Assembly: GCF_049446075.1 (NCBI RefSeq) | Contig: NZ_JBMSEB010000001.1 | Span: 186,001 to 250,000, forward strand | Length of the DNA: 64,000 nucleotides | Source of the DNA: Humibacter sp049446075 | Lineage (GTDB): Bacteria > Actinomycetota > Actinomycetes > Actinomycetales > Microbacteriaceae | Direction of reading: 5' to 3' | In this document: positions 34,631-43,415 of the stretch, one piece after another | Layout: every line of letters begins with the position of its first letter | Numbering within the stretch: the stretch's first letter is position 1 | Notes under the pieces: model-generated | What the model was told of the DNA's origin: nothing | What the model saw: the letters and a program-made list of their open reading frames with translations, nothing else | Databases searched by the model: none | Position numbers and translations under genes: made by a program

Positions 34631-35308
34631 TCAGTGCCCCGCGTAGGCGGCGGCGATCTCCTGAGGGGAAGCCCACTTGCCGTAGGTGGGCGACTTGGGC
34701 CAGCCGGTCGGGGAGTCCTGCCACTCCTCCTGCCGGCCGTACGGCAGTAGGTCGATGAGCGGGAAGGTGTGGCTGACCTGTTCGACGCCCCTGCCGTTCG
34801 TGTGCCACGTGCGGTAGACGTCGTCGCCGTCGCGCAGAAACACGTTGAGGGCGAATCCGCCGCCCTTGGGGGCGCCGACGTCTGCGCCGAACTCGCTGTT
34901 CGCGGTCGAATACCACGTCATGCGGTTGCCGACGCGCTCCTTGTATTCGAGCGCCTGGTCGATGGGGCCCTGGGTCACGATGACGAAGCGGGCGTCATAT
35001 GCCTCGAGGAACTCGAGTCTCGTGAACTGCGACGTGAAGCCCGTGCAGCCCGGGCACTGCCACTCCTCATCGTCGAACCACATGTGGTTGTAGACGATCA
35101 GCTGTGGTGCCCCCTCGAAAACGTCGACGAGTCGCACGGGCCCATGCTCGCCCTCGAGCGTGTAGTCGGGCATCCGCACCATGGGCAGCCGTCTGCGCTG
35201 TGCCGCTATGGCATCCAGCTCTCTCGTCGCGGCCTTCTCGCGCACGCGAAGCGCTTCCAGTTCCCGCTGCCAGGTCTGTGCGTCGACCACTGGAGGTAGT
35301 GCGCTCAT
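34631..35308 (-). CDS. DUF899 family thioredoxin-like protein
   Basis: A 225-residue protein. LRVREKAATRELDAIAAQRR, the thioredoxin-fold CPGCTGF motif and VTQGPIDQALEYKERVGNRM match DUF899, and DLLPYGRQEEWQDSPTGWP closes the family pattern. The two cysteines could form a redox pair, but the enzyme activity is not established. ATG 35308 gives a typical family N-terminus. It stands alone, with 94 bp to the permease gene upstream. Confidence 0.9.
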   Translation of the reverse strand: MSALPPVVDAQTWQRELEALRVREKAATRELDAIAAQRRRLPMVRMPDYTLEGEHGPVRLVDVFEGAPQLIVYNHMWFDDEEWQCPGCTGFTSQFTRLEFLEAYDARFVIVTQGPIDQALEYKERVGNRMTWYSTANSEFGADVGAPKGGGFALNVFLRDGDDVYRTWHTNGRGVEQVSHTFPLIDLLPYGRQEEWQDSPTGWPKSPTYGKWASPQEIAAAYAGH

Positions 35309-35402
35309 GAGATCTCCCCGGTTCGATTCGGAATGGGTATTCGATGCCGATGACCTCCACGCTATGCCGACCTGGTGACAACGACCAGGGGCAGATGCTC
35401 GA

Positions 35403-36203
35403 TCAGCGGTCCGCGAGCGAGCCGGCGATCCCGCCAACCGAGAAGTACCTGTTCAGCACCGCGAACAGGATGAGCGGCGGCAGCACGATGACCAGGATGA
35501 GGCCGGGAGTTCGCGCCGCCTGAAGGCCGATGGGCAGCGTGTAGAGCGCATTCGATTTGATGAACACGAGCGCGACCAGGTAGTCGTTCCAGGTGAGCAG
35601 GAAGCAGTAGATCGCCGTCGAGACGATGCCTGGCCAGCAGCTCGGCAGCACGATGCGGAGGAACGAGCCGAAGACGCTGCAGCCGTCCAGCCAGGCCGAC
35701 TCCTCCAGGCGAACGGGCACGGAGTCGATCGCGGAGGTGAGCATCCAGATCGCGACGGCGACGGAGAGGCCGATGTAGATGAGGGTGATCCCACCAAGGG
35801 AATCGACGAGCCCGGCACCGGCGAAGAGCACGAACAACGGGATCACGAGCACCACGACCGGCAGGGACTGAACGACGAAGAGCACGAGCGACGACACGGA
35901 GACGAATCGTCCCCGCGCCCGCGAAAGTGCGTAGGCCGCCGGCGCCGCAACGCCGATGGCGACAACCGTGGTCGTCACCGACACCATGAGGCTGTTGCCC
36001 AACCAGGTGAGCGCGGGAGTGAACCGGAACGTGGCGAGGATGCCTGCGAGCGGGCCGCCTGGACCGCCGGGCGGCCCAGGCTGGAACGCCGCCGTCAGGG
36101 TGGGCAGGAGCGGGGAGATCACAAGCAGCGTGATCAGTGCCAGGGCGAGCATCCGTGCTGCGGCCGCGGCGCGCCCCGCACGCCTCGGCCGATTGCGATG
36201 CAC
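35403..36203 (-). CDS. Carbohydrate ABC transporter permease, MalG type, without partner genes
   Basis: A 266-residue inner-membrane protein with about six hydrophobic helices and the EAA loop EESAWLDGCSVFGSFLRIVLP. The Pro/Gly-rich segment QPGPPGGPGGP sits after the first helix. MalG-type permeases need a MalF partner, a binding protein and an ATPase, none of which is adjacent. GTG 36203 follows directly after the ctaA stop, so translation is likely coupled. This fusion of a sugar permease with heme A genes is unusual. It may be a remnant or may serve a distant transporter. Confidence 0.85.
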   Translation of the reverse strand: MHRNRPRRAGRAAAAARMLALALITLLVISPLLPTLTAAFQPGPPGGPGGPLAGILATFRFTPALTWLGNSLMVSVTTTVVAIGVAAPAAYALSRARGRFVSVSSLVLFVVQSLPVVVLVIPLFVLFAGAGLVDSLGGITLIYIGLSVAVAIWMLTSAIDSVPVRLEESAWLDGCSVFGSFLRIVLPSCWPGIVSTAIYCFLLTWNDYLVALVFIKSNALYTLPIGLQAARTPGLILVIVLPPLILFAVLNRYFSVGGIAGSLADR

Positions 36204-37196
36204 TCAGCTCGCCCGTTCGGCCAAAGGCCTCGTGCGTTGCGTTTCGGCGACAGGCTGCTGCGCCGTGTGCACCCGCGGGAACAGGCCGGGGTTCACATCA
36301 AGGAGCACCCGCAGCGCACCGACCCAGACGAGTGCTGCGAACACCAGGTGCACCGCGACGAGAAGAGCAGGCAACGCGGTCAGGGCCTGGATGAGCCCGA
36401 TGGCGGCCTGCACCACGACGACCACGATGAAGCCCACTGTGCGGCGCAGGGGAACGACGGCTCTGGCGCGCGCAAGCGTCGCGGCGAGCACAACGGCGAC
36501 AACGAGCGTTGCCGTGCCCAGCACGCCGTGCACCGCAGTGATGGCCACCCAGTCGAACGCCATACGCGGCACTTCTGCGGTGTCGCCCGAGTGCGGCCCG
36601 GAGCCGGAGACGAGCGTTCCCACAACGATGAGCACGGCCGTAAGGGTGGCGAGCACCCAGCTGAGCACCCGGGCCGGCCTCGTGATGCGGGAGAGGGCAT
36701 CGCCAGATACTGGCGCCTCTCGCACCCGGTGCCACGTGAGCGTGGTCGTGGTGAGCAGGCCCATGGCCATCACGAAGTGGAAGGCGACGACGTAGGGGTT
36801 CAGGCCCGTCCAGACGCTGATGCCTCCTGCGACGGCGTTGACCACGACAAGCCAGAACTGCGACCATGCCAGCCGCGTGATGCTGTGCACCCGCGGCTTC
36901 TGCAGCCGTGCCGCGATGATCACCCACGCAACGGCGAAGCACAGCACGACCGTGAGCATGCGGTTGGAGAACTCGATGACGGCGTGGATGCCCAGCTCGG
37001 GAGTCGGCGAGAGCGAGCCCGCTTCGCATGTCGGCCAGGTGGGGCATCCCAGTCCCGAACCGGTGACTCTGACGACTCCCCCGCCCAAGACGATGAGGAT
37101 GCTCACCACGAGGGACGCGGTGGAGGCCCACCTGAGCGAACGCGGGGAGAGCGTGTAGCGGTCGGCGAGGGCGCCGAGGGGTGTCTTGAGCGCCAC
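36204..37196 (-). CDS. ctaA: Heme A synthase (COX15/CtaA family)
   Basis: A 330-residue polytopic protein with about eight helices. Conserved His residues appear in segments such as ELGIHAVIEFSNRML, FHFVMAMGL, ITAVHGVLGTATL and LLVAVHLVFAAL, which bind or oxidise heme. An early Cys pair (CPTWPTC) fits the redox disulfide of type B/C heme A synthases. It oxidises heme O to heme A for cytochrome aa3. GTG 37196 begins two bases after the ctaB stop. The frame runs on upstream but only shadows ctaB. Confidence 0.95.
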   Translation of the reverse strand: MALKTPLGALADRYTLSPRSLRWASTASLVVSILIVLGGGVVRVTGSGLGCPTWPTCEAGSLSPTPELGIHAVIEFSNRMLTVVLCFAVAWVIIAARLQKPRVHSITRLAWSQFWLVVVNAVAGGISVWTGLNPYVVAFHFVMAMGLLTTTTLTWHRVREAPVSGDALSRITRPARVLSWVLATLTAVLIVVGTLVSGSGPHSGDTAEVPRMAFDWVAITAVHGVLGTATLVVAVVLAATLARARAVVPLRRTVGFIVVVVVQAAIGLIQALTALPALLVAVHLVFAALVWVGALRVLLDVNPGLFPRVHTAQQPVAETQRTRPLAERAS

Positions 37197-37198
37197 GA

Positions 37199-38119
37199 TC
37201 AGAACGGCAGCAGGGGGTCGATGGCGATCGCCAGGAAGAGCACGGAGAGATAGGTGATGGAACCGTGGAACACGCGCATCGGCGACGGGTTCTCGTGGCG
37301 GATCGCCAACGCGTAGAGCCTGTGCGTCTCGTAGATGAACCACACGCCGGCCGCGAGGGCTGTGACCGTATAGACGACGCCCATGTGAGCGACGGGAATG
37401 AGCAGAAGCGAGCAGGCGATGGTCGCCCATGCGTACAGGATGACCTGGAGGCCGACCGCCGCGCGCCCTCGCGTGACGCCGAGCATGGGAACTCCGACCG
37501 ACTTGTAGTCGTCGCGGTACTTCATCGACAGCGGCCAGTAGTGCGGAGGGGTCCAGAGGAACACGACCCCGAAGAGGATGAACGGAGCCCAGTCGAGCGA
37601 GCCGGTCACGGCGGCCCAGCCGATCAGCACAGGGAAGCACCCCGCGATGCCGCCCCAGATGATGTTCTGCTGGGTGCGCCGCTTCAGCCAGAGCGTGTAG
37701 ACGAACACGTAGAAGACGATGGCGACGACCGAAAGCAATGCCGCCAGCCAGTTGGTGGTGAAGTACAGCCAGACAGTGGATGCGACGGCGAGCGCCCATG
37801 AGAAGACATACGCTTCGCGCGGCGTCAGCTCTCCCGTCACCAGAGGACGGTTCTTGGTGCGCGCCATGACCTTGTCGATGTCGCGGTCGATGTAACAGTT
37901 GAACGCCGCGGCAGAACCTGCACTCATTGCGCCGCCGATCACGGTGGCCGCGATGAGCCAGATGTCGGGTACGCCGCCTGCTGCAAGGAACATGACCGGG
38001 ATGGTGGTCACGAGCAGCAGCTCCATCACCCGCGGTTTGGTGAGGGCGACGTATGCGGCGAACTTGCGCCGGAACCCGATTCTGGCCGGTGTTGCCCGGC
38101 TCTCAACGGCTACGTCCAT
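37199..38119 (-). CDS. ctaB: Protoheme IX farnesyltransferase (heme O synthase)
   Basis: A 306-residue UbiA-family membrane enzyme adding a farnesyl group to heme B. The first aspartate motif NCYIDRDIDKVMARTKNRP and the second YRDDY are in place, and about nine helices are visible. It is the first gene of the ctaB-ctaA operon. A possible -10, TAGACT, lies at 38156-38151 about 30 bases before the start. It is divergent from tkt, as in other Actinobacteria. Confidence 0.97.
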   Translation of the reverse strand: MDVAVESRATPARIGFRRKFAAYVALTKPRVMELLLVTTIPVMFLAAGGVPDIWLIAATVIGGAMSAGSAAAFNCYIDRDIDKVMARTKNRPLVTGELTPREAYVFSWALAVASTVWLYFTTNWLAALLSVVAIVFYVFVYTLWLKRRTQQNIIWGGIAGCFPVLIGWAAVTGSLDWAPFILFGVVFLWTPPHYWPLSMKYRDDYKSVGVPMLGVTRGRAAVGLQVILYAWATIACSLLLIPVAHMGVVYTVTALAAGVWFIYETHRLYALAIRHENPSPMRVFHGSITYLSVLFLAIAIDPLLPF

Positions 38120-38512
38120 CGCTCCTCAATCGCTTCTGACCCGTTCGTCGAGTCTAACGTGGCTGCGCGGCCGAAGACTCACCCCGGGTCTGCAGCACCA
38201 GCCGGTACGCCCGATTCTCTCCTCGATCCCGTGCTCCGCGCGGAGCGCAGGCGCCGCCGGATGCGGCCGATTCCGTTTTGTCGGGTCGCCACAGAAGGAG
38301 GCCGCTCAGGGCCGCCCCAATCTGGCAATCTCCCTATACTTGGGTGTGCTCGCCTATCGATGCGCGCCTGTTCCGCCAGCACCTCACTGGTTCGCGAACG
38401 CGCACGCATGGGTGCCGAAGATGTCAGGGCGCGCGCACTACCTCTCACTGGTGCGGGTCCGTTCGACGGGCCCGTCGTCGCACCGACCAACATAAGAAGG
38501 GTCAGTCTCAAA
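38120..38512. promoter_or_regulatory. Divergent ctaB-tkt intergenic region
   Basis: This 393-bp region holds no supported gene. Toward tkt there is a TATACT -10 at 38335-38340 without a clear -35, implying a leader of about 165 bases, and a 14-bp palindrome CGACGGGCCCGTCG at 38464-38477. Toward ctaB there is a TAGACT at 38156-38151. The tkt frame is open back to 38159, but no protein-like sequence is seen there. Confidence 0.55.
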
Positions 38513-40606
38513 GTGGCAGCACTGCAATGGGATCCCATTGACAACAAGGCCGTCGACACCGCGCGCATCCTCGCAGCGGACGCCGTGGAGAAGGTGGGCA
38601 ACGGGCATCCCGGCACTGCCATGAGCCTGGCTCCGGCCGCCTACCTCCTGTTCCAGCGCGTCATGCGCCGCGACCCGAAGGATCAGCACTGGCTGGGGCG
38701 TGACCGTTTCGTGCTCTCGGCCGGGCACAGCTCCCTGACCCAGTACGTTCAGCTCTACCTCGGCGGTTATGGTCTCGAGCTCGACGATCTCAAGGCGTTG
38801 CGCACGTGGGGCTCACTGACCCCCGGTCACCCGGAATACGGACACACCGACGGCGTGGAGATCACGACTGGCCCGCTGGGCCAGGGCCTCTCCTCCGCCG
38901 TCGGTTTCGCATATGCGGCCAGGTACGAGCGCGGGCTGTTCGACCCCGACGCCGCTCCCGGCACCAGCCCGTTCGACCACTTCGTCTACGTGATCGCCAG
39001 CGACGGCGACCTCGAAGAGGGCATCACGAGCGAGGCATCCTCGCTCGCCGGGCACCAGGAGCTCGGCAACCTGGTGGTGCTGTACGACAGCAACCAGATC
39101 TCCATCGAGGACGACACGAACATCGCCTTCACCGAAGACGTCAAGGCGCGCTACGAGGCGTACCACTGGCACGTGCAGGTCGTGGACTGGAAGAAGACCG
39201 GCCAGTACGTGGAAGACGTGCAGGAGCTCTTCGACGCCATCGAAGAGGCCAAGGCCGTCACCGACAAGCCGTCGATGATCATCCTCAAGACCATCATCGG
39301 ATGGCCGAGCCCGAAGAAGCAGAACACGGGCAAGATCCACGGCTCCGCACTGGGTGCGGACGAACTGCGTGCCGTCAAGGAGGTGCTCGGATTCGACCCG
39401 GAGCAGACCTTCCAGGTGGCGGACGAGGTGCTCGAGCACACGCGCAAGGCCGTCGAGCGCGGTGCGGAGCAGCGCGAGCAGTGGCAGGCCGGCTTCGATG
39501 CGTGGGCGGAGGCGAACCCCGAGCGCAAGGCGCTGCTCGACCGGCTGCTGACCGGCGAACTCCCCGAGGGCGTCGAAGAGGCGCTCCCCGTGTTCGAGCC
39601 GGGCAAGGACGTCTCCACGCGCGCCGCAGGCGGAAAGGTGCTGAACGCCATCGCACCGCTGGTGCCCGAGCTGTGGGGCGGTTCGGCGGACCTGGCGGAG
39701 TCCAACAACACCACGATCGAGTCAGGTGCATCCTTCGTGCCGACCGAGCGTTCGACGCACGAGTGGAGCGGTAACCCCTACGGGCGCGTGCTGCACTTCG
39801 GCATCCGCGAGCACGCGATGGCCGCGATCCTCAATGGCATCGTGCTGCACGGTCCGACACGTCCGTTCGGCGGCACCTTCCTCATCTTCAGCGACTACCA
39901 GCGTCCGTCGCTGCGTCTTGCCGCGCTGATGAACATCCCGACGATCTTCGTCTGGACGCACGACTCCGTCGCGCTCGGCGAGGACGGCCCGACCCACCAG
40001 CCGATCGAGCAACTCGAGACCCTGCGGGCCATTCCCAACTTCACGCTCGTGCGCCCAGGCGACGCGAACGAGGTCGCATACGCGTGGCTCGAGTTGCTCA
40101 AGCGTCGAGGCGGCCCCACGGGAATCGCCCTCACACGCCAGAACATCGCGGTGTTCGAGCGCGGCGACGGCGAGGCATCCGGCGACACGTTCGCCTCGGC
40201 CGCGAACGTGTCGAAGGGCGGATACGTGCTGGCCGAGGCGCCGAACGGCACGCCAGACGTCATCATCATCGCGACAGGCTCCGAGGTGCAGCTTGCCGTG
40301 AATGCGCGCGAAGCACTCAAGGCCGACGGCGTCAACGCCCGTGTCGTCTCCATGCCGAGCCAGGAGTGGTTCGAGGAGCAGAGCGCCGAGTACAAGGAGT
40401 CGGTGCTGCCGGCATCCGTGACGGCCCGCGTCTCTGTGGAGGCCGGCCGGTCGCTCACCTGGCGTCCGTACGTCGGAGACAAGGGCAGGAGCGTCTCGAT
40501 CGAGCACTTCGGCGCATCGGCCGACTACAAGACGCTGTTCCAGAAGTTCGGCATCACGACGGAGGCCGTCGTGAACGCTGCCAAGGAGACGCTCGCCGCC
40601 CAGTAG
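38513..40606 (+). CDS. tkt: Transketolase
   Basis: A 697-residue thiamine-diphosphate enzyme moving two-carbon units between sugar phosphates. AVEKVGNGHPGTAMSLAP, the ThDP motif region ASDGDLEEGITSEA, and GEDGPTHQPIEQL from the Pyr domain are diagnostic. The GTG at 38513 gives VAALQWDPIDNKAVDTARIL, the normal N-terminus; the AAGAAGG ribosome site is rather far upstream. It is the first gene of the pentose-phosphate operon. Confidence 0.98.
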   Translation: MAALQWDPIDNKAVDTARILAADAVEKVGNGHPGTAMSLAPAAYLLFQRVMRRDPKDQHWLGRDRFVLSAGHSSLTQYVQLYLGGYGLELDDLKALRTWGSLTPGHPEYGHTDGVEITTGPLGQGLSSAVGFAYAARYERGLFDPDAAPGTSPFDHFVYVIASDGDLEEGITSEASSLAGHQELGNLVVLYDSNQISIEDDTNIAFTEDVKARYEAYHWHVQVVDWKKTGQYVEDVQELFDAIEEAKAVTDKPSMIILKTIIGWPSPKKQNTGKIHGSALGADELRAVKEVLGFDPEQTFQVADEVLEHTRKAVERGAEQREQWQAGFDAWAEANPERKALLDRLLTGELPEGVEEALPVFEPGKDVSTRAAGGKVLNAIAPLVPELWGGSADLAESNNTTIESGASFVPTERSTHEWSGNPYGRVLHFGIREHAMAAILNGIVLHGPTRPFGGTFLIFSDYQRPSLRLAALMNIPTIFVWTHDSVALGEDGPTHQPIEQLETLRAIPNFTLVRPGDANEVAYAWLELLKRRGGPTGIALTRQNIAVFERGDGEASGDTFASAANVSKGGYVLAEAPNGTPDVIIIATGSEVQLAVNAREALKADGVNARVVSMPSQEWFEEQSAEYKESVLPASVTARVSVEAGRSLTWRPYVGDKGRSVSIEHFGASADYKTLFQKFGITTEAVVNAAKETLAAQ

Positions 40607-40659
40607 GCGCGAGCGGACGGCAGACGAGAAGAAAAGCCAGAGAAGAAGAGGCGAGAGAA

Positions 40660-41787
40660 ATGACCGAATCCAGCACCGCACGTCTCGCGGCTGAGGGCGT
40701 GAGCATCTGGCTCGACGACCTGTCGCGCCAGCGCATCGCATCGGGTGGCCTGCAGAAGCTGATCGACACCCGCGACGTCGTCGGCGTCACGACGAACCCC
40801 ACGATCTTCGCAACAGCGCTCTCCAAGGGTGAGGCGTACGACGAGCAGGTGCGCCAGCTCGCCGCCGAGGGCAAAGACGTGCACGACGCCGTCTTCGAGA
40901 TCACGACAACGGATGTCCGCAACGCGGCAGACGTGTTCGCTCCCGTCTACGAGGCATCCGGCGGGCAGGACGGCCGGGTGTCGATCGAGGTCGAGCCCGG
41001 ACTCGCGCACGATGCGGCCGGAACCACCGAGGAGGCCAAGCGCCTCTGGGCCAAGGTGGACAAGCCCAACGCGATGATAAAGATTCCGGCGACCGTCGAG
41101 GGTCTCGAGGCCATCGCGGCGGCCACGGCGGTGGGCATCAGCGTCAACGTCACGCTGATCTTCAGCCTCGAGCGCTACCGCCAGGTCATCAACGCGTACC
41201 TGACCGGTCTCGAGCAGGCGAAGTCGGCGGGCATCGACCTGTCGACGATCCGCTCCGTCGCTTCGTTCTTCGTCTCGCGTGTCGACACCGAGATCGACAA
41301 GCGACTCTCGGCGCTTGGCACGGAAGAGGCGAACACGCTCAAGGGCAGGGCCGCCGTCGCCAACGCCCGGCTGGCCTACCAGGCCTTCGAGCAGGCGTTC
41401 GACTCGGAGCGCGCCAAGGTGCTGCTGAACGCGGGCGCCAACAAGCAGCGCCCGTTGTGGGCGTCGACCGGTGTGAAGGACCCGTCGTACTCGGACACCA
41501 TGTACGTCACCTCGCTCGTTGCGCCCGACGTCGTGAACACGATGCCTGAGAAGACTCTCGAGGCGACGTTCGACCATGGCGAGATCACGGGCAACACGAT
41601 CGCCGGCACGTACGACGAGGCCAACGAGGTGCTCGACAAGATCGCCGCCGTCGGAATCTCGTACGACGACGTCACGCAGACGCTTGAAGACGAGGGCCTC
41701 GAGAAGTTCAACGTGTCGTGGAAGGAACTGCTCGACACCGTGACCACCGCGCTCGAACAGGCCGGCGCGAAGGAGACCGTGCAGTGA
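40660..41787 (+). CDS. tal: Transaldolase
   Basis: A 375-residue class with the actinobacterial length. The Schiff-base Lys lies in MIKIPAT, and TTNPTIF, NVTLIFSLERY and RPLWASTGVKDP are conserved. It transfers a dihydroxyacetone unit in the non-oxidative pentose phosphate pathway. The leader between tkt and tal (53 bp) is purine-rich, with several candidate ribosome sites. The end overlaps pgi (GTGA). Confidence 0.98.
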   Translation: MTESSTARLAAEGVSIWLDDLSRQRIASGGLQKLIDTRDVVGVTTNPTIFATALSKGEAYDEQVRQLAAEGKDVHDAVFEITTTDVRNAADVFAPVYEASGGQDGRVSIEVEPGLAHDAAGTTEEAKRLWAKVDKPNAMIKIPATVEGLEAIAAATAVGISVNVTLIFSLERYRQVINAYLTGLEQAKSAGIDLSTIRSVASFFVSRVDTEIDKRLSALGTEEANTLKGRAAVANARLAYQAFEQAFDSERAKVLLNAGANKQRPLWASTGVKDPSYSDTMYVTSLVAPDVVNTMPEKTLEATFDHGEITGNTIAGTYDEANEVLDKIAAVGISYDDVTQTLEDEGLEKFNVSWKELLDTVTTALEQAGAKETVQ

Positions 41788-43397
41788 GCTTCAGGATCCA
41801 CGTAACGGGCGAGGCGGAAGCAGCCGTCAAGGCGGTCGTTCCGGGCCTCGTCAAGGATCTCGTGGCCTCAGGCATCACCGCGCAGGACGCGGCGCTCTGG
41901 GGGCCAGACGCGGAGTCCGAGGCGGGCATCCGTCTCGGATGGACGGAAGCGGTCTCGATCTCGCGCCCGCTCGTTCCGCAGATCGTCGCACTTCGCGAGA
42001 AGTTCCTCGCCGCCGGCGTCGACCACTTCGTGCTCGGCGGCATGGGCGGTTCGTCGCTCGCCCCCGAGGTGATCACGCGCACCGGCAACCTCGAGCTGAC
42101 CATTCTCGACACGACCGACCCCGGCCAGGTGCTCGCCGCACTGAACGACCGGCTCGAGACCAGCGTGCTCATCGTCTCGTCCAAGTCGGGTTCGACCGTG
42201 GAGACCGACAGCCACCGCCGCACCTACGAGAAGGCGTTCCGCGACGTCGGCATCGACCCCGCCGAGCGCATCGTTGTCGTCACCGACCCGGGCTCGCCGC
42301 TGGACAAGTCCGCTCGCGAAGCCGGTTACACGGTGTTCAACGCGGACCCGAATGTGGGCGGCCGCTATTCGGCCCTGACCGCGTTCGGACTCGTGCCTTC
42401 CGGGCTCGCCGGATTCGACATCGAGGAGCTGTTGCAGGAGGCCGAGACGATCTCGCTCGAGCTCGCCATCGACGACGAGACCAATCCCGGTCTCATCCTT
42501 GGTGCGGCAATCGCGGGCACCAAGCCGTTGCGCGACAAGCTCGGCATCATCGCCGACGGCACCCACATCGTCGGGTTCGCCGACTGGGCCGAGCAGCTGA
42601 TCGCCGAATCGACGGGCAAGGAGGGTAAGGGACTCCTCCCCGTCGTGCTCGACACGACATCGCCCGAGCTGGAGGAGAAGCTCCCCGACCTGCAGGTCGT
42701 GCGCCTCGTGGACAACGCGGGCGCCCACCACCTCTTCCCTGCCGATCGCCACAAAGGCGAGATCCTGGTGTCCGGTTCGCTTGGGGCGATGTTCCTGGTG
42801 TGGGAGTACGCGGTAGCGGTCGCCGGCCGCGTCCTCGGGATCAACCCGTTCGACCAGCCCGACGTGGAGTCCGCGAAGAACGCGGCCCGTGGTCTGCTCG
42901 ACGCCCGACCGGAGCCGACGGAGCCGGCATTCGTCGACGGAGGCATCGAGGTGCGCGGCGACGCAGCACTGCTCGGCGACGCGACGACGGTCGACGCCGC
43001 AATCGGGAAGCTCCTGGCGCAGCTGCCGAGCGACGGCTATGTGGCCGTGCAGGCCTACGTGAACCGGGTGGCGCTGCCGCAGCTTGCAGGCATCCGCGAC
43101 CTTCTGGCGGCTCGCTCGAAGCGGCCCGTCACGTTCGGCTGGGGACCCCGCTTCCTGCACTCGACCGGCCAGTTCCACAAGGGCGGACCCGCCGTCGGCG
43201 TGTTCCTCCAGATTCTGGCGCGCGAGTCTGACGACCTCCAGGTACCCGACCGCCCATTCACGTTCGGCCAGCTGATCAATGCTCAGGCGAACGGGGATGC
43301 CGCGGTGCTCGCCGATCACGGACGTCCGGTTCTCACGCTCACGCTCACCGACCCCGCCGCGGACATCGAGACGCTGTTCGGCGACGTGGACGACTGA
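41784..43397 (+). CDS. pgi: Glucose-6-phosphate isomerase
   Basis: A 537-residue SIS-domain isomerase. VLGGMGGSSLAPEV and SSKSGSTVETDS form the phosphate site. The sequence is a divergent, short-N-terminus form seen inside actinobacterial pentose-phosphate operons rather than the canonical 550-residue enzyme. It interconverts glucose-6-phosphate and fructose-6-phosphate. The GTG start overlaps the tal stop, so translation is coupled. Confidence 0.94.
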   Translation: MSFRIHVTGEAEAAVKAVVPGLVKDLVASGITAQDAALWGPDAESEAGIRLGWTEAVSISRPLVPQIVALREKFLAAGVDHFVLGGMGGSSLAPEVITRTGNLELTILDTTDPGQVLAALNDRLETSVLIVSSKSGSTVETDSHRRTYEKAFRDVGIDPAERIVVVTDPGSPLDKSAREAGYTVFNADPNVGGRYSALTAFGLVPSGLAGFDIEELLQEAETISLELAIDDETNPGLILGAAIAGTKPLRDKLGIIADGTHIVGFADWAEQLIAESTGKEGKGLLPVVLDTTSPELEEKLPDLQVVRLVDNAGAHHLFPADRHKGEILVSGSLGAMFLVWEYAVAVAGRVLGINPFDQPDVESAKNAARGLLDARPEPTEPAFVDGGIEVRGDAALLGDATTVDAAIGKLLAQLPSDGYVAVQAYVNRVALPQLAGIRDLLAARSKRPVTFGWGPRFLHSTGQFHKGGPAVGVFLQILARESDDLQVPDRPFTFGQLINAQANGDAAVLADHGRPVLTLTLTDPAADIETLFGDVDD

Positions 43398-43415
43398 ACC
43401 GACACGAGGAGATTC

